From positions 6,138,001 through 6,202,000 of the forward strand of contig NZ_RJKL01000001.1 in NCBI RefSeq assembly GCF_003751945.1: DNA of 64,000 nucleotides, written 5' to 3'. This document shows, piece by piece, positions 45,632 to 54,501 of the stretch (position 1 is the stretch's first letter; every line of letters begins with the position of its first letter). Source of the DNA: Couchioplanes caeruleus. GTDB lineage: Bacteria > Actinomycetota > Actinomycetes > Mycobacteriales > Micromonosporaceae. Under the pieces are notes generated by a model. That model saw only the letters and a list, made by a program, of their open reading frames with translations. It was not told the origin of the DNA and made no database searches. Both the position numbers and the translations under genes were made by a program.

Positions 45632-46969
45632 GTGGCGCTGATCGAGCTGGGCGCCGAGACACCGGCTCAGCCCGAGGGGACCACCCCGCCCCCCGCGTAC
45701 GTCTACCGCCGCCTGGGTCTGCTCCTCGCCGCGGTCCTCGCCCTGGCCCTCGGCGGCGCCGCCCCGGCCACGGCCGGGATGTGGCGGCATCTCGGCGACG
45801 TGCCGCTGGCCCGCGCCACGGACTACCTGGTCTCCGGCGGCCGCGTCTACGTGCTCGACGCCGCCGACGACCAGGCGCCCCGGATCGCCGCCTGGGCCAC
45901 CGATCCGGTACGGCAGTTGTGGAACGTGCCCGGACCGCCCGGCGACGAGGCCGAGCCGTACTTCCTCAGCGCCGTGTCGGACGGTGTGGTCCTGCTCCGC
46001 AGCGGCCGGACCACCGCCTTCCTCGACGCCGAGACCGGTGCGCCGCGCTGGCGTTCGCCCACCCTGGTGCAGCCGCTCGGCGACCGCACCGGCCTGGTCC
46101 AGGAGGAACGGTTCCGGCCCGGCACCGAATACGATCCGGACTCCGGCGCGCCCGGCCCGTTGTACGGCACGACCGGCGAGGTCCTGCACACCGAGCCCGC
46201 GCTCAGCACCTCTCTGTCCCGCGTCGACCTCGCCACCGGCCGCCGCCACTGGACCGTCTCGGAGCCGGGCTCGATCTCGGCGACGGCGACCGGCGGCCCG
46301 CACGGGGAGATCGTGGTGCTCTCCGCCGGTCGCCTCGCGGTGCGCGCGTCCGCGACCGGCGCCGTGCTGCGCGAACGCGAGATGCCACGGGCGAACGACG
46401 ACAAGCCGAGCTGGTTCGAGCTCGGCGGCGAGGTCGTGCTGGTCCACCACGGTGCCTTCGGCGAGCGGGGCCACGTCACCGCGTATGCGTGGGACACCCT
46501 TGCCCCGCTCTGGCAGCACGACCAGCCGGAGGCCCAGGGCAACGCGGCGTCCTGCTCCGGACTGCCCTGCCGGCACACCGGCACAGGCCTGGTGGTCCTG
46601 GACCCCGGCACGGGTGCCACCCTCTGGGAGGCCGGCTCCGAGGCCGACCTCCTCGCCTTCGGCGCCGGGACGGTGCTGCATCTCGAGTCCCGGGCTCGTC
46701 TGCTGCGGACGCTCGACCGGCGCACCGGGCGGCCGGAGATCGACCTGACGCCGTGGGGCGGCTCCGTGCCCCTGCCGGACGGCGACGCGTACCTGCTGAC
46801 CAGGCAGGAACCGGACGGGGCCACCGTCGTGGGTCTGTTGCGGGCCGGGGCCGCGACGGTCCGGCAGCTCGGCCGCCTCACCGGCGGCGTCGATCGATGC
46901 CGCGCCGACGCCACTCACGTCGGCTGCGAGGTGCCCGGAGGCGTGGCGATCTACCGCTTCGGACCGTAG
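45632..46969 (+). CDS. Membrane-anchored PQQ-type beta-propeller protein, copy 2
   Basis: A 445-residue paralogue of the preceding gene. The short N-terminus MALIELGAETPAQ keeps the (I)ELG version of the shared motif; a TM helix spans about 28-48, then propeller repeats (TTAFLDAETGAPRWRSP, SRVDLATGRRHWTVSEPG, LVVLDPGTGATLWEAGSE). Two Cys pairs (SCSGLPCRH and CRADATHVGC) may form disulfides outside the cell. GTG 45632 follows the previous stop by 2 bp, so the two are co-translated. Confidence 0.78.
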   Translation: MALIELGAETPAQPEGTTPPPAYVYRRLGLLLAAVLALALGGAAPATAGMWRHLGDVPLARATDYLVSGGRVYVLDAADDQAPRIAAWATDPVRQLWNVPGPPGDEAEPYFLSAVSDGVVLLRSGRTTAFLDAETGAPRWRSPTLVQPLGDRTGLVQEERFRPGTEYDPDSGAPGPLYGTTGEVLHTEPALSTSLSRVDLATGRRHWTVSEPGSISATATGGPHGEIVVLSAGRLAVRASATGAVLREREMPRANDDKPSWFELGGEVVLVHHGAFGERGHVTAYAWDTLAPLWQHDQPEAQGNAASCSGLPCRHTGTGLVVLDPGTGATLWEAGSEADLLAFGAGTVLHLESRARLLRTLDRRTGRPEIDLTPWGGSVPLPDGDAYLLTRQEPDGATVVGLLRAGAATVRQLGRLTGGVDRCRADATHVGCEVPGGVAIYRFGP

Positions 46970-46996
46970 GGCCGGGCAGCGCGCTGCCGTGGGGCG

Positions 46997-47002
46997 CACA
47001 AT
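46997..47002 (+). promoter_or_regulatory. -10-like CACAAT, leaderless start for beta-propeller copy 3
   Basis: CACAAT is followed by exactly 6 nt and GTG 47009. Confidence 0.4.
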
Positions 47003-47008
47003 GGCGGC

Positions 47009-48328
47009 GTGGGTGACGTCGTCATCGACCTCGGCGAGCTGCGCCACCGGGAGCAGCCGCCGCCCCCGCCCGAGCGCCGGAGACCGCGTCCCAGGGCCGG
47101 GCTGGCCGCCGTCGCCGTCGTGCTGATCGCGCTGGCCGGCGGTGCGGTGCCGCGGTCGCCGCAGCGGTCGCCGATCGTCGTGCCCGCCGCGATCGGGGAC
47201 ACCATGGTCGTCGAGCGGGATCTTCTGCACGTGGTCGACGCGTCCGCGCCGCGGCTGTCGGAGGTGCGCAACCGGGTTGTCAGCACGTATGCGCTGCCCG
47301 CCGGGGAGCTGCTGTTCCGCACCACGGCGGCGGTGCCCGGCGCCGTTCTCGCGGTGACCCTCGCCGGGGGCGCGGTGCTGGTGTCGTACCAGGCCGACAC
47401 CGTCGGCACCGAGGCCACGGTCGCGGTGGCCGCCGGAACCTCCCACATGCTCTGGCAGGCGCCCGCGCGCCTGCTCAGTGTCTCCGTCGCCGACGGTGCC
47501 GTGCTGCTGCGCGGGACCGGCCCGCGGCTCGGCGGTGCGACCTGGTACGGCCTCGACCTCGCCAGCGGCCGGCGCCGCTGGACTGTGCGCCCGCCCGTCG
47601 CGGGACAGACCACCGAGGCCGGGTACGACGCCGACGGCTTCCCGCACCGCCTGGTCACCGCCACCGCCGCCGGGCGCGTGGAGGCCCGGGACACGGTCAC
47701 CGGCCGGGTGGTCGCCGCCGTGGACGTCGCCGTGCCGCCGAGCTGGTCGCGCCGCGGCGTCACGGTCTGGCCGGCCGGGGACCGCGTGCTGGTCGGCGGG
47801 CTCGGCGGGGTGACCGCGTACGACCTGAGCGATCTTCGCCGGCGCTGGACCAGCCCGCTCGACCTGGCCGGCCGCTGGGTCGAGCCCGGCTGCGCCGGCG
47901 GGATCTGCCTGTTCGGTTATCGCGGCGGCGTCGAGGTCGTCGACCGGGACACCGGGGCGCTTCGGTGGTCCAGCCCGCGCTGGACCTCGGCCCTGGAGGT
48001 CGGTCCGTACCTGCTGGTCACCGGCGGGGAGGGCCTCGAGGCGCGGTACCCGCTGGCGGTCGTCGACGCCCGGACCGGCGCGCCGCAGGGCGACTTCGGC
48101 GGGTGGCGCGCGGTCGGCGCGGTCCGCGCCGACGGCAGCGTGGTGGGGCTGCGGCAACGCATCGGCGACGACGTCGTCTGGTACGCGGCCCTCGACCCGC
48201 GGACCCGCTCCGTCCGGGTGCTCGGCGAGGCCACCGGCGTCTCGGGCGACTGCCGGGCCGCCGGTGACGTCCTGGTCTGCCGCGGCATCGACGCGTCTGT
48301 CGGGATCTGGCCCCTTACCGGATCGTGA
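47009..48328 (+). CDS. Membrane-anchored PQQ-type beta-propeller protein, copy 3
   Basis: A 439-residue third paralogue. MGDVVIDLGELRHREQ repeats the N-terminal VIDLG motif, followed by a Pro/Arg-rich stretch, a TM helix (about 31-48) and propeller repeats (YGLDLASGRRRWTVRP, EVVDRDTGALRWSSP, GVTAYDLSDLRRRWTSP). As in copy 2, paired Cys occur (PGCAGGICLFG; GDCRAAGDVLVC). It seems to have its own leaderless promoter, 39 bp after copy 2. The three together suggest a surface system of unknown task. Confidence 0.78.
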   Translation: MGDVVIDLGELRHREQPPPPPERRRPRPRAGLAAVAVVLIALAGGAVPRSPQRSPIVVPAAIGDTMVVERDLLHVVDASAPRLSEVRNRVVSTYALPAGELLFRTTAAVPGAVLAVTLAGGAVLVSYQADTVGTEATVAVAAGTSHMLWQAPARLLSVSVADGAVLLRGTGPRLGGATWYGLDLASGRRRWTVRPPVAGQTTEAGYDADGFPHRLVTATAAGRVEARDTVTGRVVAAVDVAVPPSWSRRGVTVWPAGDRVLVGGLGGVTAYDLSDLRRRWTSPLDLAGRWVEPGCAGGICLFGYRGGVEVVDRDTGALRWSSPRWTSALEVGPYLLVTGGEGLEARYPLAVVDARTGAPQGDFGGWRAVGAVRADGSVVGLRQRIGDDVVWYAALDPRTRSVRVLGEATGVSGDCRAAGDVLVCRGIDASVGIWPLTGS

Positions 48329-48415
48329 CCCGCGGGTAGCCTGGCACTCACAGCCTCTTCACACCGCTGCGGTAAAGCTGGGCGGCGGGCTGAGAAGGAT
48401 CCGGAGGACCCGCGG

Positions 48416-49108
48416 GTGCGCGTGCTGGTGGTGGAAGACGAGCGGAACCTCTGCGATGCGATCGCGCGAGGGCTGCGGCGCAAGGGCATGGCGGTCGACG
48501 TCGCCTATGACGGCACGAGCGGCCACGAGATGGCGTACGTGACGCGCTACGACGTCGTGGTGCTCGACCGGGACCTGCCCGGCATGCACGGCGACGAGAT
48601 CTGCGCGGCGCTGGTCGAGTCCGGCGCGCTGACCCGGGTGCTGATGCTCACCGCCAGCGGCACCGTCGCCGACCGGGTGGAGGGCCTCCAACTCGGCGCC
48701 GACGACTACCTGCCCAAGCCGTTCGCCTTCGACGAGCTGGTCGCCCGGGTCCAGGCGCTCGGCCGGCGCGCCACGCCGGCGGCGCCGCCGGTGCTGACGG
48801 TCGGCGACCTCGTCCTCGACCAGACCCGCCGGGTGGTCACCCGCGGCGGCGCCCCGATCGAGCTCACCAACAAGGAGTTCGGCGTCCTCGAGGAGCTGCT
48901 CAAGGCCCGCGGCGGGGTGGTATCCAGCGAGGAGCTGCTGGAACGGGTCTGGGATGCCAACACCGACCCGTTCACGACGACCGTACGGGTCACGGTCATG
49001 ACCCTGCGCAAGAAGGTCGGCGACCCGCCGCTGATCGAGACGGTGGTCGGAGCCGGATACCGCGTTCCCGATCCCGTCGTGGTGGCCCCCGCGGGCGGCC
49101 CGGCGTGA
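48416..49108 (+). CDS. OmpR-family response regulator
   Basis: A 230-residue response regulator. The receiver (1-115) has the acidic pocket Glu7-Asp8, phospho-acceptor Asp51 (VVVLDRDLPGMHGDE) and Lys in YLPKPF; the OmpR/PhoB winged helix (about 130-222) has ELTNKEFGVLEELLKARGGVVSSEELLERVWD and VRVTVMTLRKKVG. It should bind DNA when phosphorylated by the sensor kinase encoded next. GTG 48416 has GGAGGA 8 nt upstream. Its stop overlaps the kinase start as GTGA. The target genes are unknown; the preceding propeller trio is a possibility only because of position. Confidence 0.92.
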   Translation: MRVLVVEDERNLCDAIARGLRRKGMAVDVAYDGTSGHEMAYVTRYDVVVLDRDLPGMHGDEICAALVESGALTRVLMLTASGTVADRVEGLQLGADDYLPKPFAFDELVARVQALGRRATPAAPPVLTVGDLVLDQTRRVVTRGGAPIELTNKEFGVLEELLKARGGVVSSEELLERVWDANTDPFTTTVRVTVMTLRKKVGDPPLIETVVGAGYRVPDPVVVAPAGGPA

Positions 49109-50331
49109 CCGTCTACGCCACCCGGCGCGAGCGGATGCGCCTGCGCCCGACGCTCCGACTCCGACTCACCCTGCTCAACGGCATCCTGCTCGTCGGCGCC
49201 GGCGGGATCCTGGTCCTGCTCGCCTGGCTGCTCGTCGGCGCGGTGAACCCGAAGGACAAGCTCCAGCCCGGCAGCAATGTCACCCTCGCCGACGGCAGTC
49301 GCCTCGACGCGCTCACGTGGCAGACCTCCTTCGTCGACACCGCCTCGCGGGAGCTTCTCGTCAAGGGCCTGCTGGCGCTCTTCGCCATCGGCATCATCGG
49401 CATCGCGGGGGCGTACGCCGTGGCCGGGCGTGCGCTGCGCCCGCTGCACCACGTGACGGCGACCGCCCGCCGGCTCGGCGAGGAGACGCTCGACCAGCGG
49501 ATCCGCTACTCCGGCGCGGACGACGAGGTAGCCGAGCTGGCCCGCACCTTCGACGCGATGCTCGACCGGCTCGCCTGCGCCTTCGAGTCCCAGAAACGCT
49601 TCGTGGCGAACGCCTCGCACGAGCTGCGGACGCCGCTGGCGGTCATGCGTACGGAGATCGACGTGACCCTCAGCGACGACGAGGCGGACGTGGCCGAGTA
49701 CCGCCGCATGGCCAAGGTGGTTCGCAACGCCTCCGAGCGCGCCAACGGGCTGGTCGACGCGCTGCTGGTGCTGGCCCGCAGCGAGGCCCAGTCGGGCCGC
49801 CGCCTGGTCCGCAAGGTCCCGGCCGACCTGGCGACGAGCGTCTACAACGCGCTGTCCGCGGTGAAGGCGGAGGCGGAGCGGATGAAGCTCGACGTGACGA
49901 CCGACCTCGAGGCGGCCAACGTGGTGGGCGACCCCAGCCTGCTGGACCGGCTCGCGGGCAACCTCATCGAGAACGCGATCCGCTACAACCACCTGCTGGG
50001 CAAGCTCTGGCTGCGCACCGGCAACGTGGACGGGCAGGCGCAGCTCGTCGTCGGCAACACCGGTTTCGAGGTGGACCCGGCGGACGTGCCGGGGCTGTTC
50101 GAGCCGTTCCGCCGGGGCGGGTGGGAACGCACCGGGTCCCGTGGGTCGGGCCTGGGCCTGTCCATCGTCCGCGCGGTCTGCGACGCCCACGGCGGGACGG
50201 TGTCGGCCGTCGCGCAGCCCGGCGGAGGGCTGGAGGTGACGGTGAGCCTGCCGGCGGCCGACACGACCCCGGTGGTCGCCGCGTCAGCCGCCGTACGGCG
50301 CACCAAGGGCCTCGGCATCGCCCCGGGCTGA
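49105..50331 (+). CDS. Sensor histidine kinase
   Basis: A 408-residue membrane sensor kinase. TM1 (about 21-46) and TM2 (about 87-108) flank an extracytoplasmic loop of only 40 residues; a HAMP domain follows (about 109-160), then HisKA with NASHELRTPLAVM (His172) and HATPase with NLIENAIRYN and GSGLGLSIVRAVC. All catalytic boxes are intact. The small outside loop argues for sensing in or near the membrane or through a partner protein. It is translationally coupled to the response regulator. Confidence 0.92.
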   Translation: MTVYATRRERMRLRPTLRLRLTLLNGILLVGAGGILVLLAWLLVGAVNPKDKLQPGSNVTLADGSRLDALTWQTSFVDTASRELLVKGLLALFAIGIIGIAGAYAVAGRALRPLHHVTATARRLGEETLDQRIRYSGADDEVAELARTFDAMLDRLACAFESQKRFVANASHELRTPLAVMRTEIDVTLSDDEADVAEYRRMAKVVRNASERANGLVDALLVLARSEAQSGRRLVRKVPADLATSVYNALSAVKAEAERMKLDVTTDLEAANVVGDPSLLDRLAGNLIENAIRYNHLLGKLWLRTGNVDGQAQLVVGNTGFEVDPADVPGLFEPFRRGGWERTGSRGSGLGLSIVRAVCDAHGGTVSAVAQPGGGLEVTVSLPAADTTPVVAASAAVRRTKGLGIAPG

Positions 50332-50333
50332 GG

Positions 50334-51290
50334 TCAGTTCGAGACCTTCTCGACCTGCGCCCGAAGCTTCGGGAACTCCGCCTTGGCGGCGCTCATCGAC
50401 TTGTAGTACGAGATCAGCAGGCCCACGCTGCCGTCGTCCGCCCAGCCGCACACCACCACCGGAGCGCCGCCCGCCTCGCCCTTGCCGCACTTGGCCACGC
50501 CGCCGAGGCTGCCCGACGAGGGCGTGGTGAGGCCGGTGAGCATGAGGCCGCTGATGCCCGCGCCCAGGAAGGTCGCGTTCAGCTCGCGCTGCGGGTCCTC
50601 CACCTCGGAGGCCACCGCGGCGACGACGACGAGATCCCGCTCCGCGGGGGTGCCGTACAGGGCGCCGACCGTCTCGGTGGCCCGGGGCATCTTGCGGAGC
50701 TCTTCCTTGAGCTGGTCGACCGCCCCGGTGAACTGCGGGTCGGTCACCTTCGGGCGTCCGCCCAGCGTCCTGGGCTCCACGACGGTGATCTCGGCGGCCG
50801 GCTCCTCGGTCGCCTCGGTCTGCTCCGGCGTGGGGCTGGCGGTCGCGGTAGGGGCGACCGTTCGCGACGTGGTGACGTCGTCGGTGGCGTTGCGGCCCAC
50901 CAGATAGAGCGCCGTGCCGCCGCCGACGCAGAGCACGAGGACCACCGCGATCGACACGAGGGTGATGGCCAGGGTCCGCGACTTGGGCTTCGGGGGCGGC
51001 GGATAGCCGGCACCCATCGGCGGCCCGGACTGCGGATATCCGGCCTGGCCGTACTCCGGCTGCGGGTACGGAGGCTGCACGCCGTACCCGGGCTGCGGCG
51101 GGTAGCCGGGGGGCACCGACGGCGGCACGTCCGGGTTCGGCTGACCCTGGTACGGCGACGCCGGGTAGCCCTGCTGGGGCGGCATCGGCTGCGTCGGGCT
51201 CGGCTGGCCGCCGAATGCCGGAGCGGGCGGGGTATAGGGCTGTCCCGGGAACTGCTCGGGATAGGGCGGTTGGTTCGGCGGCTGTGACAT
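50334..51290 (-). CDS. Pro/Gln/Tyr-rich single-pass membrane protein, paralogue A
   Basis: A 318-residue protein. The first 105 residues are a low-complexity Pro/Gly/Gln/Tyr tail (QGYPASPYQGQPNP-like), then one TM helix (about 108-130), a Thr/Pro/Glu-rich linker and an extracellular domain of about 145 residues starting EITVVEPRTLGGRPKVTDPQ with two Cys (KCGKGE, VVCGW). The neighbour at 51429-52244 has the same plan and domain. Function unknown. ATG 51290 has GGAG 6 nt upstream. It is convergent with the sensor kinase gene (2-bp gap), which is notable if the domain were a ligand sensor. Confidence 0.75.
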   Translation of the reverse strand: MSQPPNQPPYPEQFPGQPYTPPAPAFGGQPSPTQPMPPQQGYPASPYQGQPNPDVPPSVPPGYPPQPGYGVQPPYPQPEYGQAGYPQSGPPMGAGYPPPPKPKSRTLAITLVSIAVVLVLCVGGGTALYLVGRNATDDVTTSRTVAPTATASPTPEQTEATEEPAAEITVVEPRTLGGRPKVTDPQFTGAVDQLKEELRKMPRATETVGALYGTPAERDLVVVAAVASEVEDPQRELNATFLGAGISGLMLTGLTTPSSGSLGGVAKCGKGEAGGAPVVVCGWADDGSVGLLISYYKSMSAAKAEFPKLRAQVEKVSN

Positions 51291-51357
51291 CAACGCTCCA
51301 GGGTTCGGGCTGGGGCGAGCTTAGCCGTATCGAGGCCGGTGTGGTCTCCCGTAAAGA

Positions 51358-51400
51358 GCGAGCCCCGCCACACCGGACGGACCGGGTGGGCGGGGCTCGC
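51358..51400 (-). terminator. Terminator after paralogue B
   Basis: Perfect 12-bp arms (GCGAGCCCCGCC and complement) enclose 19 nt, 28 bp beyond the stop of the 51429-52244 gene. It also separates the two paralogues. Confidence 0.65.
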
Positions 51401-51428
51401 CGCGAGGGCGGTGCCGCGGCGTGACGCC

Positions 51429-52244
51429 TCAGGCCTTCTTCTCGACCTGGCCGCGCATCGCGATGAACTCCTTCTCGAGCTCGGCCTTGCCCTTGAAGAG
51501 CATCGCGATCATGCCGACGCTGCCGTTGTCGGACCACACGCAGACCGCCATCTTGATGTTCTGCATCTCGCTGTCGCCGCACTTGGCGATGCCGCCCAGC
51601 GGACCCGGGTCGGTCTCGGTGAGGTTGTTGATGTTGAAGCCGCCCTTACCGATGCCCTTGGAGAACTCGTCGTAGCGGCTCTGCGCGGAGCCGTTGATCG
51701 ACGAGACCGCCGCCACCATGACGAGGTCCTGCTTCTGGACGTCGCCGTAGACGGCGCCGACCGACGCGGTCGCGCCGGGCACGTCGCCCATCGCGCCGTT
51801 GAGGCTGTTCCGCAGGGCCGGGTCGCTGGCCTTGGCCCGCCCGCCGAGGGTCTCCGGCTCCACCACGGTGATCTTCGAGGCGTCGACGACCTGGTCGATC
51901 TTCTCTTTGCCGAAGTAGACGGCGGCACCGATGCCGCCGACGCAGAGGAGGGCCAGCACGCCGAAGACGATCAGCACGATCTTGAGTGCCGATCCCTTCT
52001 TCTTCGCCGGGGGCGCCCCGAACTGCGGTGCCGCGCCGCCGGGGGGCGGGTAGGCGCCCGTTCCGGGGGGCGGCGGGAAAGCGCCGGCTCCCGACGTGGG
52101 CGGCGGCGGGTAGGCCTCCGCTCCGGGCGGCGGCGGGTATCCGCCGGGCGGCGGATACGAGCCGGGAGCCGCCGGCGGCTGGTAGCCACCGCCCGACTCG
52201 GGACCGGGCTGGCCGGGAGGGGGCGGGTAGGGCGGCTGTGACAT
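51429..52244 (-). CDS. Pro/Gly-rich single-pass membrane protein, paralogue B
   Basis: A 271-residue paralogue of the previous gene: Pro/Gly/Tyr-rich cytoplasmic tail (YPPPPG repeats, residues 1-80), basic AKKK stop, TM helix (about 88-110), and an extracellular domain beginning KITVVEPETLGGRAKASDP with Cys in AKCGDSEM and AVCVWSD. The shared ITVVEPxTLGGR(P/A)K start and GGxAKCG motif show a tandem duplication. ATG 52244 has GGAG upstream. Function unknown. Confidence 0.75.
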   Translation of the reverse strand: MSQPPYPPPPGQPGPESGGGYQPPAAPGSYPPPGGYPPPPGAEAYPPPPTSGAGAFPPPPGTGAYPPPGGAAPQFGAPPAKKKGSALKIVLIVFGVLALLCVGGIGAAVYFGKEKIDQVVDASKITVVEPETLGGRAKASDPALRNSLNGAMGDVPGATASVGAVYGDVQKQDLVMVAAVSSINGSAQSRYDEFSKGIGKGGFNINNLTETDPGPLGGIAKCGDSEMQNIKMAVCVWSDNGSVGMIAMLFKGKAELEKEFIAMRGQVEKKA

Positions 52245-52383
52245 GAAAACTCCAGAACTAATGGGGTCAGCCGACGGAGCCTACCCACCACCGGTTGCGG
52301 GTGGGGTCGTCAAACCGTCACTGTTGCGGTCCAAGACTGCCGAGACCCGTCACAGTTGCGGCACAGGAGTGCCGGGACGAAGA

Positions 52384-52415
52384 ACGCCCCCGCGCCGGTG
52401 CGGGCGCGGGGGCGT
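52384..52415 (-). terminator. Terminator after the fadB-type gene
   Basis: Perfect 13-bp arms (ACGCCCCCGCGCC and complement) around a 6-nt loop, 17 bp downstream of the stop codon. Confidence 0.75.
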
Positions 52416-52431
52416 CGGTGCCTTCGTGGCG

Positions 52432-54501
52432 TCAGGCCGGCACGCTGGCCAGGCCCTCGGGCAGGAAGCGCTTGCCCGTCACCCGCTCGGACGTGCCGCT
52501 GCGGTCCAGGTACGGCGTCACGCCGCCCAGGTGGAACGGCCAGCCGGCGCCGAGGATCATGCACAGGTCGATGTCCTGTGCCTCGGCGACCACGCCCTCG
52601 TCCAGCATGAGCCGGATCTCCTGCGCGAGCGCGTCGAGCGCCTTCTGGCGTACCTCGTCGGCGGTCAGCGGGGCGTCTCCGCCCTCGACCAGCTTGACCA
52701 CCTCGGGGTTGATCTCGTCGTCGACCATCAGCGGCAGGCCGGCGTCGACGATCTTCTTCAGGTTGGGGCTGTCGCCGAAGCGGTCCGGGAACGCCTGGTG
52801 CAGCGTGCCGCCCACGTGGTAGGCCACGGCCGGGCCGACGAGCTGCAGCAGCGCGATCGGGCGCATCGGCAGGCCCAGCGGGTCCAGCGCGGTGTCGACG
52901 GTCGCCAGCGGGGTGCCGGCGTCGATCGCCCGGAAGACCTCGCTCGTGAAGCGGGTCAGCAGGCGGTTGACCACGAACGCCGGGGCGTCCTTGACCAGCA
53001 CGCAGGACTTGCGGAGCTCCTTGCCGACCTCGAACGCCGTGGCCAGCGTGGCGTCGTCCGTACGCTCGCCCTTGATGATCTCGAGCAGCGGAAGCACCGC
53101 GACCGGGTTGAAGAAGTGGAAGCCGACGACCCGCTCGGGGTGCTCGAGGTCGGCCGCCATCTCGGTCACCGACAGCGAGGACGTGTTGGTGGCCAGCACG
53201 GTCTCCGGCCCGACGATCTTCTCGAGCTCGGCCCAGATCTGCTTCTTCAGGTCGAGGTTCTCGAAGACGGCCTCGATGACGAAGTCGGCGTCGGCGAAGA
53301 CGGACTTGTCCACCGAGCCGCTGACCAGGCCGCGCAGTTTGGCCGCGGTGCCCTCGTCCATCCGGCGCTTGCCGACCATCTTGTCGATCTGGCCGCGGAC
53401 GTACTCGACGCCCTTGTCCACCCGGCCCTGGTCGAGGTCGGTGAGCACGACCGGCACCTGCAGCCGCCGGGCGAACAGCAGCGCGAGCTGCGAGGCCATC
53501 AAGCCGGCGCCGACGATGCCGACCTTGGTGACCTTGCGGGCCAGGTCCTTGTCCGGCACGCCCACCGGCTTCTTGGCGCGACGCTGGACCAGGTCGAACG
53601 CGTACATGCTGGCCCGGCACTCGTCGCCCATGATGAGGTCGGCGAGGGCCTCGGTCTCGGCGGCGGTGCCGTCCTCGAACGACGCGTCCTTGGCGAGGGC
53701 GAGCAGCTCCAGCGCCTTGTTGGCGGACGGGACCGCGCCGTGCAGCTTCTCGTCGAGCTGCTGCTTGGCGAAGAAGAGCACGCCGTCCCACATGTCCCGG
53801 TCGATCTCGGGACGCGTCACGGTGATCTCGCCCTTGACGACCCCCGCGGCCCAGGCCAGCGAGTGCTCCAGGAAGTCGGCCGCCTCGAAGAGGGCGTCCG
53901 CGACGCCCATCTCGGCCGCCTGCTTCGGCTTGAGCACCTTCTGGGTGAGCGGGTTCTGCAGGATGATCTGCGCGGCGCCCGGCGCACCGATCAGGTTGGG
54001 CAGGAGCTGGCTGCCGCCCCAACCGGGGATCAGGCCGATCGCGACCTCGGGCAGGCCCAGCGCGGCCGCACCGGTGGAGACCGTGCGGTAGTGACAGTGC
54101 AGGGCGGTCTCGAGGCCACCGCCGAGCGTCGCGCCGTTGATGAACGCGAAGGTCGGGATGGTGGAGTTCTTCAGCCGGGCGAGGACCCGGTGGCCCAGCT
54201 CGCCCAGGGCGACGGCCTGCTCCCGCTGCTTGATCAGCGGCATGCCGGTGATGTCGGCGCCGACGCAGAAGATGTACGGCTTGCCGGTCACCGCGATGAA
54301 CGCCGGCTCCGCCTCGGTGGCCTTGGTGATCGCCTCGTCGAGCGAGCGCAGGCCGCCCGGGCCGAAGCTGTTGGGCTTCTTGTAGTCCAGCCCGTTGTCG
54401 AGGGTGATGAGCGCGGCGGGCTTGTCCAGGCCCGGCACCTTGACCAGGCGTACGAGCGCCTTGGTCACGACCTCGTTCGGGTACTCAGGCAGAGCCGTCA
54501 C
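52432..54501 (-). CDS. Bifunctional enoyl-CoA hydratase/3-hydroxyacyl-CoA dehydrogenase
   Basis: A 689-residue FadB/FadJ-type enzyme catalysing two steps of fatty-acid beta-oxidation. The N-terminal crotonase domain (about 1-300) has CVGADITGM and FINGATLGGGLETALHC; the NAD-binding domain begins KVGIVGAGLMASQLALLFA (about 325) and holds NTSSLSVTEMA and VVGFHFFNPV; a C-terminal 3HCDH domain follows. GTG 54501 overlaps the thiolase stop as GTGA. With the thiolase it forms the usual two-subunit beta-oxidation complex. Confidence 0.92.
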   Translation of the reverse strand: MTALPEYPNEVVTKALVRLVKVPGLDKPAALITLDNGLDYKKPNSFGPGGLRSLDEAITKATEAEPAFIAVTGKPYIFCVGADITGMPLIKQREQAVALGELGHRVLARLKNSTIPTFAFINGATLGGGLETALHCHYRTVSTGAAALGLPEVAIGLIPGWGGSQLLPNLIGAPGAAQIILQNPLTQKVLKPKQAAEMGVADALFEAADFLEHSLAWAAGVVKGEITVTRPEIDRDMWDGVLFFAKQQLDEKLHGAVPSANKALELLALAKDASFEDGTAAETEALADLIMGDECRASMYAFDLVQRRAKKPVGVPDKDLARKVTKVGIVGAGLMASQLALLFARRLQVPVVLTDLDQGRVDKGVEYVRGQIDKMVGKRRMDEGTAAKLRGLVSGSVDKSVFADADFVIEAVFENLDLKKQIWAELEKIVGPETVLATNTSSLSVTEMAADLEHPERVVGFHFFNPVAVLPLLEIIKGERTDDATLATAFEVGKELRKSCVLVKDAPAFVVNRLLTRFTSEVFRAIDAGTPLATVDTALDPLGLPMRPIALLQLVGPAVAYHVGGTLHQAFPDRFGDSPNLKKIVDAGLPLMVDDEINPEVVKLVEGGDAPLTADEVRQKALDALAQEIRLMLDEGVVAEAQDIDLCMILGAGWPFHLGGVTPYLDRSGTSERVTGKRFLPEGLASVPA

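Noticed and set aside
45182..48157. A 991-codon minus-strand frame across the beta-propeller trio
   Set aside because: It has no domain, no ribosome-binding site and mirrors codon bias of the plus-strand genes.
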